A stretch of 54,938 nt of DNA from Selaginella moellendorffii (lineage: Eukaryota > Streptophyta > Lycopodiopsida > Selaginellales > Selaginellaceae). Where the stretch lies: the NCBI RefSeq assembly GCF_000143415.4, contig NW_003314303.1:783429-838366 (forward strand), given 5' to 3'. How positions within the stretch are numbered: the first letter of the stretch is position 1; every line of letters starts with the position of its first letter. The notes below the pieces were generated by a model. That model did no database searches. It was not told the origin of the DNA and saw only the letters and a list, made by a program, of their open reading frames with translations. This document shows positions 1 through 12,115 of the stretch, piece by piece. The position numbers were made by a program, and so were the translations under genes.

Positions 1-699
1 GAAAAAGCATATGCATATAGTTATTTTTTCAATTCTTCTTTCAAAGTGGAATATAATATATGTTATTTTAACACTATTTTAATTTAATTTATAATGTAAT
101 AAAACTATGATAATCAAAATTATGTTTGCTAACTGGGTAGTATATGTTGGCCAATGACTAGTGGGAAATAATACTGTTTTTTTTCCTTTTTGGGAAACAA
201 AATGTGGTAACATGACGTTATATTTATGAAACCACTTATGGGGTACGTGCCACAACATTTTACATTTCTGCTGGAGCATTCTTATGTCTGTGAGTTTTAT
301 CTGATAATCTGACCCAAAAGATTGATATCCCAATCAACTGTCACCCAATGTCTCGCTTCACCTGAGTGCTTTATCTCTGAAACAACAATGTTTCTACTAT
401 TGGTCTCTTTTTTTTTTGCAAACCAGAATATGTTCCACGGACCATGAACATTGCAAGTGATTGCAATACTTGTCCTATTGTTCTCATTTGTGTGTGCATT
501 TGGAGGTCTGCCATTTTGTGCTCTTCAGAACCATAGTTGCATCTGAACATTCGAACACAACCGGATTCGAATGGGTATCGAACGTTTAATACCCGTTTAG
601 CTCTTTTTTTGAATGGGTATAATGGTTTTCAGTTTTAATATAATTAAAAATTAATTAACTGATACTAAACAAAGTTTAACATAATATAATATAGGTTTA
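1..699. other. AT-rich intergenic stretch, no gene seen
   Basis: The stretch is strongly AT-rich. A short minus-strand reading frame (79-333) has no recognisable motif and looks like chance. It ends where the hAT transposase remnant begins. Confidence 0.6.
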
Positions 700-701
700 A
701 T

Positions 702-2890
702 CTAATCTTCATCCTCCGAATCTAGAACATCATCACCACTAGCACCGTCGTCATCAGGTTGTTGAAGAGGTTCTTCAACAACCTCCTGACGTGCAAGGAT
801 CCTTTGCCACTGAGGCTCAAGCTCAAGGTTATCAAGATCATGCTCGATAAGCCTCAAACTCCCGGACTTGATCTTCTGTGCGACATGCATATTTGTGTGC
901 ACAAAAACCAGCTTCTCCGAGTTTTTGGAGAGAAGTCGAGACCTCCTCTTTTTCTGGATCATGCTCCATGAGCTCCAGTTTTGCTCGCATGGTGAAGCAC
1001 AAACTAGCTGACTCAAGATCCGTAAAGCAAGCCTTTGAAGTTCTGGTGTGCCTGCACCAAAGTTGCTCCACCAACTCACCGGGTGTTTCTGGTTCTCCAT
1101 CTATACAAGAGAATCAATCTAAAAAGTTGACAAACAAACAATTTATACGCACTTGCTTTGCTGCCTCTGAAGAGAACAAACAGCCAAGTTATTGATGGAA
1201 ACTCTAAAACTCATGCAGCAACTTGTGCTGAAGTCCTCGATCTCCTTTGCAATACAACTCTAGGTACTCCACAAAATCTTCCTAAGCCTCCTGGTCAAGA
1301 GGGAGATGAAGAAAAGCTGGGTTTAGAACAAAAGCAGCTCCATGCAAGATCGAATGCATCTGGAACCAACGAGCTGCTTTCCGACCTCCCTCACCATGAT
1401 CCTCCATCATGAACCTGTTGATCTCCTCAACCTCTTCCTCGGTTAAAATCCCAGTCTCAACAGCCTCTGAAAGCTTCTCATTCATCCGGTCCATAGTCTC
1501 GAAAATGAGACCGGAAGTTGCCCCCTCCCGGTCCGCAAGCTTCAAGACCTTGAGGAGCGGTCCAAGCAGCACCAACAAGTGCTGGCACCTAGTCCAGAAA
1601 GAGTTCGGAGTCTCTTCTAAGATCCAAGTCCAATCGCTACCACTTAGAGCTCACAACCATCTCCTTCAATGCCTCCAAGGTCGTCAGATTCAGGAGCTGA
1701 GACATCACTAGAAACATGTAAGCGAACCTTGTGCTCACCAGCTTGATGAGATCCCGATTGCTCAGCTTCCGAAACAAAGCCAGAACACGAGGTTTTTTGG
1801 TGATAAAAGTTACCACCTTGTTGCAGCCTTTCACCAGTGGTTTTACCCACGACAAGCTCCCAATGTCTTCGAACACACATCGGCTGTGGAGAATGTGAGG
1901 ATACTCAGCTGTCATGACTTCTCCCATCTGCACACAGTTTGATGCATTGTTAGTGATCACCTGAACAACGTTTTCTTCGCTAACTTCTTGAATCACTTTC
2001 TTCAGCTCGACCCAAATCCACTCTCCCATCTTTGTCCTGCCCTCGGAATCTACAGACTTCAAGAAAACCAAACCCTAGACATTGGAGGCCATGAAGTTGA
2101 TCAAGGATTGGCTACAGTTGTTAGATCAGCCATCGGTGATGATGCTAACTCCATATCTTCTCCACCCCTCACGGATTGCATCAAGTCAAGCATTGACACT
2201 ATCATAAAGCTTCTTCAACTTTGTACTCCACAGCTTCTCATATCCCATCATCTGTGCAAGAGCTCCAAGGCCGAAGTTGATAGCAGCTTGAAGCAACTTC
2301 CTCAGATTTGACCTCCGAATGGTGTTGAAAGGGATATTTTAAACGTAGAAGAACTCGGCCACGGCATCATCCAGACATTGAACCTTTGCAGACTTCATCA
2401 TCTTTCGAATGTCACCATCCAGCACCGGTGCAGCACTTTGTTTAAGACTGCTGCTCCCGTAAAGTGGAACGTTGCTGCTGCTCGCCTTGCCAAGCCCTCC
2501 GGTAGCACCACCACTTGCCCTGCAGCTGGCACCACCGCTCACCTCACCAACCTTAGTCTCGTGAGCTAAGGCAAGTCTCTCTTGGGGACTTGCTGCAATC
2601 ATGGAGCTCTTTGTGAGCTCCACACGATTAAAAGATGCCCAAGCCTTGTTCACCACCTCCAGTGGCACCTATCCTGTACAAATCTCTACATTCCTTCCTT
2701 TCACACCCCCAAGGTGAGCACGAACTCGTTCAGCCGCGCCGGTGTAAGTATTCGAGCAATACTTACACTTCCATGGATTCACGCCATGGCTTGTCTCGGA
2801 TGTCGGCTTCAGTTTCAGAACATGAGCCCAGCTCCAGCATGGCTGCCTTCCTCCCCCCCATCCCGGACTTACCTCAGCGCTTCCGGATCC
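702..2890 (-). pseudogene. Degenerate hAT-family transposase
   Basis: Three pieces of a plant hAT transposase lie in order on the minus strand. A BED-type zinc finger (WKCKYCSNTY followed by an HLGG-like end) is at about 2700-2785. A DUF659-like core is at 1637-2071, with VVQVITNNASNCV, then LVSTRFAYMFL. The C-terminal hAT dimerisation region is at 702-1100, with SWWSNFGAGTPELQRLA and then SPCEQNWSSWS. Frames change and stops intervene between the pieces, so no intact protein can be made. Terminal inverted repeats and a target-site duplication were not located. The family call is firm; the element ends are not. Confidence 0.8.
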
Positions 2891-3028
2891 TGCGAACCCT
2901 GATTTTACATGAACCCTAATCCTAAGTAAAAGAAAGCATATTCTTTAGGGTTTTTTAAAAATATTTCTTGGTGTTTAAATGCTATTTTAAATGCCGTATT
3001 ATACACGCATTTTAAATGGCATTTTTTA

Positions 3029-3434
3029 TTAATCGTACCCGTTAGAATGCAAGTATGCATCAAGCAATCCAGAAGCTGTGCGATGGATGACATCAGGGAT
3101 GTGTGGCTCTAGAGATGCATACCTTCTCGTTGATGAAATCCGTCCAGAAGCGATACTCTGCGCGGAGGAGAGCGTCTGGAGGCAGCAGTGGAGATTCTCT
3201 GCGCTAGACCTTGTCGATGTACTGAACAATAATGACTGATTCCACAATGGGCTTCCCATTGTGAATGAGAACCGGGACCTTCTTGTGGATTGGATTGGAT
3301 TCGAGCAGGAGCTGGCCTTTGTTCTTCAGGTCCTGGGGGAGATCATCGTGCTCGATGCCTTTGAGTAGCAATGCAATCTTTACTCGCAGAGAAAAGTGGC
3401 TCACCCGGGAGCTGAGCAGCGTCACGCCTTCCAT
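3029..3434 (-). pseudogene. Truncated tau-class glutathione S-transferase pseudogene
   Basis: This is a partial second copy of the GST gene just upstream (3602-4313). Exon 1 aligns along its whole length: the SRVSHFSLR start, NPIHKKVPVLIHNGKP and the ESVIIVQYID glutathione-binding segment. The conserved Trp codon after YIDKV has become TAG, at about 3205. Remnants follow of the exon-1 end, the intron, and about ten codons of exon 2 (LLDCLM), after which homology stops. Most of the C-terminal helical domain is therefore missing. It probably arose by tandem duplication of the neighbour, followed by decay. Confidence 0.8.
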
Positions 3435-3601
3435 GGATCCGGAATGGATTGGAAAATGAGGTCTCGAGAGAACAGTAGAATTCTAGAATGCGATCAATCC
3501 AAACAGTAGTGACATTGTCATTATGTTATCTGATCAATGTTTTAGCTATCAATATGCTCAATCAAGATATGGCTGGAAAAGTGTTATTCATGCAAAGGTT
3601 T

Positions 3602-4313
3602 CTACTTATTTCGGATTAATTCCTTGAGCTTCTCGACCGGGGGCAGTGCGCCCTTGGCAGCGGGATGCTCGGACACGGCCTCGAAGAACTTGTGGAGACG
3701 CGGGCACTGCTCCTCGCTGGCATGCTTCAAGCCCATCACTCCCACAACCCCGGGGGCGTAGGGAGCGAGCATCACATCTAAGAAGGAGAAGCTCGCGCCG
3801 CCGAAGAAGGGACCCTCTTGTTCACTCCCCAGCTTCGTCAAGGCCCCCTCGAGAAGCACGCAGTTGGCGATGAATTCCTCGTTTGCGGCATCTTTGTCGT
3901 TCCCGCGCACGAAACGCATCAAGCAGTCCAGCAGCTGTACAAGCAAAGGCGTGAGATCGAGTAGATTTCTCGAGATTTATAGAACATACCTTCTTGTCGA
4001 TGAAATCGGTCCAGAAGCGGTGCTCTGCGCGGAGGAATGCGTCTTTTGGCAAGAGTGGCGATGTTCCAGGCCAAACCTCGTCGATGTAGTGGACGATGAT
4101 GGCCGACTCTGCGATGGGCTTGCCCTTGTGGATGAGAACCGGGACCTTCTTGTGAACTGGATTGGACTCGAGTAGGATCTTGCTCTTGTTGCCCAAATCC
4201 TGGGGGAGATCTTCGTGCTCGATGCCCTTGAGCAACAGTGCAAGCTTGGCTCGCATCGAGAAGGGGCTGGCCCAAAAGCTGAGCAGTGTTACATCTTGAT
4301 CACTAGAAGCCAT
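3602..4313 (-). CDS. Tau-class glutathione S-transferase
   Basis: Cytosolic enzyme that conjugates glutathione to electrophilic substrates. Two exons, 3990-4313 and 3602-3934, flank a 55-bp GT-AG intron and join in frame to about 218 residues, the normal length for the class. The N-terminal thioredoxin-fold domain has WASPFSMR, which carries the catalytic Ser typical of tau enzymes; then NPVHKKVPVLIH, with the cis-Pro; and ESAIIVHYIDE, where the Glu-Ser pair binds glutathione. The C-terminal all-helical domain begins near RAEHRFWTDFID. A TATA box (CTATATAAAG-like) is on the minus strand at about 4380-4390, some 70 bases upstream of the ATG. The truncated copy at 3029-3434 is a tandem duplicate. 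The tau call rests on the SPFS and ESAII motifs. Confidence 0.95.
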
Positions 4314-4649
4314 TGGAAATGGAAATCGAGAAGAAAGATCTGGAATGCGAGAGGCTGGAGAAAGGTTTGTTGGAGTCGCGCTTTATATGGGAGCGAGGGG
4401 AGTTCCAGAACATAATTTGTACCTTCGTTAGGCCACGATTGACTGGGAAGAGATATTCGAGAAGAAATCTTCGTGAATGTCGGTAGAACACTTAAGTTTT
4501 TAACCCGGTTATTCCACCCTGTTCACTGTTTGATTTAGAAAGATCCTTAGAATCCCGGCTTCAAGACAGCAGAAGAATTTGATTTTGTCAACTGAGATCT
4601 TGCACTGGTAGATCAAAGCGACCACAGTTTGTTAGACCGAAGCCAAAGA

Positions 4650-6121
4650 TCACGATCGAGTGTCGCTAGAACACAAGTCTGTGAATAGCATCAGGTTATT
4701 CCGAGAGCCACCACCCGGTGCCGCTGCCTTTCTCGCCGCGTCCCTGAATTCCCTCGCTCTCGCCTTTCGAGCTTTGTCGCTGAAGATCCTCGCAATGGCC
4801 TCAGCAATCTCCTCCCGCTTCACAAACGCGTCGGAGCTCCTCCCGTCCGAAACTTCCACCCCGATGCGGCACCTCTCCGCCATGATCTTGCGGTTGAGCC
4901 CCTGCTCGTATATCCGAGGCCAGCAGATGATCGGCACGCCGCTCGAGACGTTCTCCAGGACCGAGTTCCATCCGCAGTGGCTCACGAATCCAGCCACTGC
5001 CCTGTGCGCCAGAACTTCTCTCTGCGGCGCCCATGAAACCACCAGGCCTCGTCCCTTGGTCCGCTCGACGAAGTTCTTGTAGAAGTCACTGTTCTTCACC
5101 AGGACTGTCGTGTCTGCTTCGTCCACGAACTGGGGCGGCCTGACTGTGAGCAAGAACGGCACCTTGCTCGCCTCCAAACCGAGCGCGAGCTCCTCGAATT
5201 CCTCCTGCGACAGCTTCGCTATGCTGCCGAATGCGACATAGAGGACTGAGTCTGGCTCCTGCGTGTCGAGCCAGTCGAGGCATTCCCTGTCCTCCTTGAG
5301 AAAGCTCAGCACGGACTTCAAGTCGCCGTGATCATCCAGCACCGGGAACAAGGGACCGATTGGCAGAAACTTGTCGTTGAAAAGCTTCTTCATCGCGTCC
5401 ACCACCTCGGGCTCCAGCTCGTGGAATGTGTTACACAGGATCCAGGAGGACGCCTTGAGTCGCTCGGCTCCAGCACGAAAGTACTCAAGGACGGCTTCCG
5501 TGTAGTGCCATGGAAGATCAGACTGCTTGATCGAGTCTATCCCCGGAATGTAAGTGATTTCTCGGTCCTCGCCATCTGATTTTAAACAAGACAAAGATTT
5601 AGAGCTATAAGAGTTGACAAAGACAAACCTTTTATCGGAAGATCGCCTTCGGAAATAAGTAGTGGGACGTGGTACTCAACAGCAAACCAAGCCGCACTTC
5701 CAGGCCAGTAAACAGCGTATGGAATTCCAAATTCGCTGGCGACTGGAGCACACCATGATCCAGCATAGTGATCAGAGATTATGACGGTAACGCGAGGTCC
5801 ACTGCCATTCAGAGCTTGGATCAAATTCTTGAACTCGCCGCCGAGATCGTAAACTGCTCTTGAAAAGCGCATTAGATCAGCTTCTGCAGCAGCGAGAACT
5901 CCTTTCGACAAATCCACCGCGGGATGAAGAGGCTCCAGCCTGATATCCAACTCCGAAGGAAAATCCCATACCTTGATCTGCTCATGAATGGAAACCACGT
6001 TGGCGATGGTAACTGCGCATCCGAGTTCTGCCAGCTTCTTGCCGAGGAACACAACTGGCGAAAAGTGCCCCTGAGCAGGATACGGGACGAGTACCACATG
6101 TGGTTTGCCTGCAAAAATCAT
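4650..6121 (-). CDS. Family 1 UDP-glycosyltransferase
   Basis: Transfers a sugar from a UDP-sugar to a small acceptor, probably a secondary metabolite or hormone. Two exons, 5629-6121 and 4650-5575, join in frame to 472 residues, typical of plant UGTs. The N-terminus has the acceptor-domain motif PYPAQGHFSPVVFLGKKLA, including the catalytic His. The PSPG donor box lies at about residues 346-389, with WAPQ, HCGWNS and a closing EQ; Gln at the last position is usual for UDP-glucose users. The chosen ATG at 6121 lies just before an AG that looks like a splice acceptor (TTTTTGCAG), so a short upstream exon is possible. The next gene's stop is only 129 bases upstream on the same strand. The acceptor cannot be read from sequence. 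Confidence 0.93.
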
Positions 6122-6250
6122 ATTGTCAATGCAGTTTCTCTAGAAGAAGAAGAAAGAACGAACCTGAAGCGCTATATTTTGGTGGAGTAGGCCAGCTGAC
6201 ACACCGAAGCCCGTTCCTCGCCCTTCCACGTTGGCCTTTTCCGGAAAGAA

Positions 6251-8449
6251 TCATTCTTCCGTCTCGGGGAAAACGAGTGGACACTTGTCGCAGGTTCCTG
6301 CCTTCAGTAACTCTCTGGCAGCGTCATCCAGTAGAAAGCTGAAAATCTCCTTCGCAATTTGCACTGCTATTCTCTGTAGCTCCTCCTCTGTGCCTGCCCA
6401 GTTTGCCTCTTTACTAACATCTCCCTGGTGAAGGCCTTCGACTGACTGCTGCTGGAGGCCTGTGTTATGGCATATCTCACTCCAAACGTCTCGCAGAAGT
6501 CCCCGGCTCGAAGGCGTACAAGACTTCCGAGCCAAAATCTCGTTGACGACGTCGAAGAGAAACCGGCGATGAGATAAATTGTCAGGATTTCCTTGGTAGT
6601 CTGCTTCCAGCGTCTGAAAAACTTGAGAAATAGCCACAGACCTTCGACTGCCACACTCATAAAGGGGCGGATTCTTGGACGCCAAAAGTACCTTAGAAAC
6701 GTAGACAAGATCTGCTAGACGAGTATCAGCCACAGGTTTCTCTGTGTTTACTCCCCGATTCGGTGCTTTTAAAAATCGACGAGTTTCTGCAAGACACCAC
6801 GTTAATTCAGAGAAAGAAAAACTTGTTCATAGGTAGCATTACCTCCCGAGTGTCTTTTGCGAAGTTCCAAAATAGAAGACACTGGACTTGTCTGCTGTGA
6901 AGAGAGCAACGCCTCGCTCGCATTTCCAGTGGCCTGAAAAAATTCGTCATCGAGAGAAAGACAATCTTGGAAACCATACCTCTACGATTTCAACTTGAGG
7001 GGCCAGTCGTGTATCATAAACTTCAGAAAAGGTTCTCTGTTCTAGCGTGTCTCCAGGCTGGTCTTCGTCCACGAGACCCTGCTTTCTCGAAAGTTTTATT
7101 GGCGTCGTTTGGTATGCTGGCGAAGAAGTCGTAAGATTCGCACTTTCCAATCTTTGATGGCAACTGATATATCGTCTCAGTGTCGGGGTGGAAGCGTCTT
7201 GGATGTCCAGTGGCGTCCGTTCCGGCGACGGCAAATGCGAGCTGACGTCTCTGAAAGCACTCTCCCGAGCCTTCCTGGCGATCTCTTGAGCGATTTCTTT
7301 CGCATCCTTGGAGCCATCTCTGAGGCGATGTTTAACGAACTCCCTGGCAGATTGCTGCTGCGTTTTGGTTTCGGTGACAGCGTGCAGTACTTTCTCCCTG
7401 GCTGGAGAGTCGGGTTCAAACTCCCCCCTGTGAAATCGCGGTTGCGTTTCAAAGACTTTGTTGCTGGTTGTTTCCCGAAAATCTGGAGAGTGCGGCTTGT
7501 TGATCATCACCTTCTCGTGAAATTGTCTAGTTTCTCTTGTGCTAGCATGTACTGGTGGAGAACAGGACCCTGTTTCTTGTCTTCCCTTTGCCGGACCAGG
7601 CTTCAAAACTACAATCCTCGTCGAACCATTGTCAATAGAGACTTTCTTTCGACTTTCAGCACGTTGCCCTTCATGTCCGTTCAACAAGAGATGAAAAAGA
7701 GTTGGCGTCTTCAAAGGCTCCTCATTCACAGGCTCCACTGGATTTTCAAGCTGGAGAAAGCTGTCCTTACTCGGCTCGAGAGACCGCATCGCTTCGAAAA
7801 GCTGCCGGGATCGGTGTGTAACCCTCGGAGAGTAATTCGGTGTTGTTCCCTCCCGGAAAGTCTCGCCCAGCACTGACTTTGTGGCTCTTGAAAACTGGCC
7901 AGCTTCTTGCGACTGTGTCTCACCCGAGAGTTTGCGCGAGACAGCTTCTATCATCTTCGCCCTTTCCAACGAAGAGCCGTTCCTCTTAAGCATGTCACCC
8001 ATTGTCTCCACCGGCATTGTCTCGAGACCCATAAGTCTTGCCACTACACCGGGTGGTTTTACTTTTGCGCACGTTGAAAGAACGCTATGCTTCGCAGCTG
8101 GAATCTCAAAGCCAAACTGGAAGATCATATGGTGAGACACACGAATAGAAAGAAAAAATAAAAACGAAGAACACTCTAAAAGACTTACGGGGATGTCTTC
8201 GTGAATCCATCGAGAACTCGAGACTGGACAATCCAGGCTATTCCTCGGAGCTTCGACTCCTGGAAGAAAAATCTGAGGGGCTCGATCGACACGCAAGAAA
8301 AATCAATGCCGGTTTCGTATACCTTCTCGATTCCTCCTGCAAGATCGATTGGTGCTCCCGGAGGAGAAGATCCCGAATATCGGAGTGCTCATGCCTTGTA
8401 CCAAACGATAATCTACCTCAAGATCCATCAATCCCTGACATTCTAGCAT
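6251..8449 (-). CDS. LONGIFOLIA/TRM-family protein (DUF4378)
   Basis: TRM/LONGIFOLIA proteins associate with microtubules and the TON1 module and influence cell elongation. Five exons (8323-8449, 8189-8259, 6980-8116, 6843-6933, 6251-6786) join in frame to about 653 residues. The N-terminal half has the hallmark PPGVVARLMGLETMPVE (TRM M2 motif). The C-terminal exon carries the DUF4378 region, with HRRFLFDVVNEIL, LLRDVWSEIC and a final amphipathic segment IAVQIAKEIFSFLLDDA. The middle is polar and low in conserved blocks, as usual. The start in exon 1 is uncertain: an AAA|GTAAGC donor-like site just upstream could mean another 5' exon. Expression and partner are unknown. Confidence 0.85.
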
Positions 8450-8985
8450 GCGCGCTTACTTTGGAATGGAGAATCCCTCGCCCGGCGCTCGCGAAAGAGC
8501 TCCTCGATCGCGAACAAAGGAATGATATAACGAGGAAGACCTAGAAAGAAGAAAACGTACCTTTGGAAGAGCGCAAATTGAAAGCCTCTTACCCGCCGCC
8601 AAATTTTACACAACGACATTGACCGCTGGTAAATTCTGGAGACTTTTACCATGCTCAGATGTCCCCTAGTACACAATGCGTTATCTCGTGAACAGTGTGA
8701 CGAATATTCTATTAGGGTAGGAAAAAAATATTTAACTTGATTGTAAAGAGTATTTGGAGGAATATTGTACAATGGTTACAAAATATTCTAACTTGGAACT
8801 TACCGCAGGTAATATGGAAACTTCGTCAAAGAAGCGTTGATTCTCTGTATTTTCTCCACAAAATACTTCTTCAGTAAACCTGTCCCGACACTTTTCTATA
8901 CTCGAAAGCTTCCCTTGTGTATAAGGCCAATTGTCGACGAGCGCGCTTCCTTTATATAAATAGCTAGCTTGCTATCAGTGTCTCT
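8450..8985. other. Intergenic region with plus-strand TATA box
   Basis: There is no convincing coding sequence here. A strong TATA box (TTTATATAAATA-like) lies on the plus strand at about 8949-8960, properly spaced to drive transcription into the cupin pseudogene that follows. The rest probably holds the LONGIFOLIA/TRM promoter, reading leftward. Confidence 0.5.
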
Positions 8986-8989
8986 TCAT

Positions 8990-9690
8990 TTGTGTGGAGA
9001 GAGCTCAAGGTTTGTTCTTGCGATGGGATGTGGGCGTCGCACTTCAGTCTCAATCCTAGGTTTGCTGATGCCGAAATACTCCGAAGATTGTATGTGAATT
9101 TTCTTCTCATCCATGCTAAAATTCCGGGATTTTCTCTCTTCGTCCAGGAAATGGTAAATTAGGACTGACTTTTGCGGAGAGTCCCGGCGAATGTAAAGAA
9201 TATCGCTGTTCCTCACGGCACTGTCAACTGGTGGTCTAACTCTGGCACTTCAAAGTTTAGTGTTTTGTGTCTCGGAGAGCCTCAAAGCTGGAGAATTCAC
9301 TGTAAGTCCTTCTTGGATTTTTGTTTTTAGCGCTGAACTTCTCAAAGGTTTGATTGCTCCATAGCCAGAAGGAAGAGAGGATTGTTTTGCTCAATGCTGG
9401 AGACAACCGATTTGAGCAACTCTTCTTATGGAGAGTATGCTTACAACTGCGAGGAGGCAAAGCTCGACGTGGATATAAAAAACGGAGGCAGAGTTTCCGT
9501 TTTATCCAGCGATAGCTTGCCAATTTTCAAGCACGTCGGTCTTGGTGCTGAGCTCGTCAAGCTGGATCCGGTAAGTTTTAGCTGATCACTTGGATCTTAT
9601 AGTCACATCCGTGGATTTCTTGCAGCATGCGATGTGCTGGCCAGGATTTTCCTCCGACTCTGCGTACCACGAGTCCAAGTCGTGAACCAA
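8990..9690 (+). pseudogene. Decayed legumin-like double-cupin gene
   Basis: Pieces of a plant 11S-globulin-like (RmlC) double-cupin protein appear in order but in shifting frames. LGLLMPKYSED is at about 9050, GNGKLGLTFAES at about 9150 and AVPHGTVNWWSNSGTSKF at about 9205. The start of the second cupin follows, EAKLDVDIKNGG then GLGAELVKLDP (9440-9570). After a 50-bp intron the next exon reads HAMCWPGFSSDSAYH and stops at about 9683. The second cupin barrel is therefore truncated, and the first is broken by frameshifts and stops. The promoter TATA box is still visible. Established: this family has two bicupin halves. Inference: a once-normal gene inactivated in place. Confidence 0.7.
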
Positions 9691-9946
9691 AATGGCAAGA
9701 GAGTGATCGATCATATGCTCGGTGTTTACCATTGTTTATTCGAAATAAATTCTAGGGTTTATCATCGCATCAGCGCGCGTTATCCGAAACTACAATAATG
9801 AGATTCTTGGCAATTAGGACAGGAGATTTGTTTCCAGATTTCTAGCATCGAGGATCCGTGCCAAACTCTAGATCAATCAATTGGAAAGAGGAAGCTGAAA
9901 GAATGGAAAGTTTGGCAAAGAAGCGTGGGCGGGAGCAAACATTCTT

Positions 9947-12115
9947 GTGACGATGTCTCGAATCAACGGAGGGAAATTTTCGAACGCCTGGAAGGTAGAG
10001 CCAAACTTTTTGATCCTTGGTGACAAAACTATGCTCTCCAGGACTTTGCTGGATCCTAAAGTTATCACAGCCGATACGAGAACTTATAGTACTACGGACA
10101 ACGCTCATCAGGTCGAGAGAAGCGCTTGCCACGCGGCGCTAAAGTCGTGCTTCAGAGCTAGAGATGTCGAAAGAGGCCGGCAAATCCACGCGAACGCGAA
10201 AGAAAGTGGTGAGGATTCGGACTCTCACGTAGCCAGTAGCTTGGTGGCGATGTACATGAAGTGTGGCAGCGTAGTGGAAGCACAGCAGGCCTTCGACAGG
10301 ATTCCTCGCCCCGACGCAGTGTGCTGGAACGCTTTGATCTCGGGCTATGCGGAGAATGGCGAGGCCAAGGTGGCCTTGCAGCTCTTTCGATCGATGCAAT
10401 AGTGCTGCGGAGCAAACTCACGAACTTTGCCGCTGCACTCGCTGCGTGCTCCACTCTCGCCGAAGAAGGCCGGAAAGTTGATGGGAGGATGGTGAATGTT
10501 TTTTTGCTGCATCGAGGCATGGAAGTTCATCGTCAAGCTGAGGCTGGGATGGGAATAGATGCAATCCATCGTAACGTCTACGTGGGGAATGCTCTCATCG
10601 ACATGTACGTGAAGTGCCGGAGCATGGTGCGTGCTCAAGAGGTGTTCGACAGGATGAAAACTCGGGATGTGGTCTCTTGGAACGTATTGATGCTCGGCTA
10701 CGCATAGGATGGTGAGAACGAGGAGCTAGCTCTCGAGATGTTTACGAAGATGGTGTCTGTCAGCTTGGTAGCTGGAGTGTTGTCGCTGCTCTCCAGGCCT
10801 GTAGCAATCTCGCAGCCAAGGAAGAAGCTCGGAATCCACAAGAGAAGCTCAGGTTTCTAGTAACGGGTGTGGCGATCTATGGCATTTGCCTGCTGCGGGC
10901 AAATGCGTTCCAGAAGAAAACATTTCCATCTTCCATTTTGTGGAGGACACCCAAGGCATCCGCGGCGCGCCCGCACTTTCCATACATTTCCATGACGAAA
11001 TTCGCGAGGAATCTGTGACGATCAGAGCAGCGTCTCCTCCTCGTCGTCAAGAACAATGCAGAGTTTTCGACCGTGTGAAGCATCGCGACGTTGTTATCTG
11101 GAACACAGTGATCTCGGGATACACACAGAACGACGAAAGTGAGGCTGCTCTAGAGCTGTTTGAGGCTCTCTTGTGCGATGGTGGTATTTCTCCAACCAGC
11201 TTGACAGTCGTCGCGGCTTTCAAGGCTTGCGGCAGTCTTGCAGTCAAGAACAAAGAAAGGGATCGAACGAGAGCATTGGAAATCACCATAGTTGTTCATC
11301 GTGAAGCTGTGACGAAGCTGGATGCCTCCGAGTGGGACGCTTACATGACGAGAAGCGTGATCGATGCGTACGCCAGGTGTGGGAGGCTGGGCAATACCGG
11401 TCAGCTTCGCAACGTGGTCTCGTGGAACGTCTTGATCCTTGGCTTCGCGGAGAACGGCGATGCTAGACGGAGATCTCAGGTTGTTCCACAGGATGAGACG
11501 CGAAGGCTGCCGACCAAACGCATCAACGTACGTCGCGGTGCTGAAAGCTTGCAGCATTCGAGTCTAGAGCTTGGGAGCAACGTCAAGGCTCTGATCTACC
11601 GTGGAGGCATTGAGGAAGATGGAGTTTTGGCTGGAACCCTGGTTGACTTTCACGGCAAAGCTGGAGACATGGTTTCCGCTCGCCAGCTATTTGACTCGCT
11701 AGCGGGAGATGGTGACGAGGCCTGGAGTGCGCTGATCGCCGGATACAGCAGGCAAGGGGACGCAAGCCAAGCGCCGACGCTGTTTTACGAGATGGTAAAC
11801 TCTGGCATCAAACCGCATGGTATCACAGCTCTCGCAGTTCTAACCACGGTGGTTTCGTCGAGGCAGGGAAGAAGTTCTTCCAAGAAATGCCATCCAAATA
11901 CGGCATTGTCCCCGAAGTGGAGCAGTTCCACTGCGTTGTCGATCTTCTCAGCAGAGCAAACCAGCGGGAAGAAGCGCTCGCGCTGGTTCAAGGTAATGAC
12001 GAAGCGGTGGAACTTTGAACCTAAAACCGCTTGTGGTGCGTGATTAGTTATATAGAGCTCTATTTCGAGAAACTTTACTACGAGCTGAGCGAGAGCGAAT
12101 GGGCAAAACTTGCTG
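9947..12115 (+). pseudogene. Pentatricopeptide repeat (PPR) pseudogene with internal inversion
   Basis: Plant PPR proteins bind organellar RNA. Many repeats are readable in the plus frames, such as LVAMYMKCGSVVEAQQAF, NALIDMYVKCRSMVRAQEVF and VFDRVKHRDVVIWNTVISGY, plus an end-like EQFHCVVDLLSRANQREEAL near 11920. They are split by frameshifts and stops at about 10402, 10705, 10858 and 11465. One repeat, at about 10890-11040, reads only on the minus strand (NFVMEMYGKCGRAADALGV), so a short segment has been flipped inside the gene. The P-L-S spacing suggests a PLS-class ancestor. No full-length frame can be rebuilt by splicing alone, hence pseudogene. Confidence 0.85.

Noticed and set aside
10886-11055. 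N-terminal part of a plus-strand frame continuing into PPR repeats
   Set aside because: This part is the antisense of a PPR unit that reads on the minus strand, so it is an artefact of the inversion.
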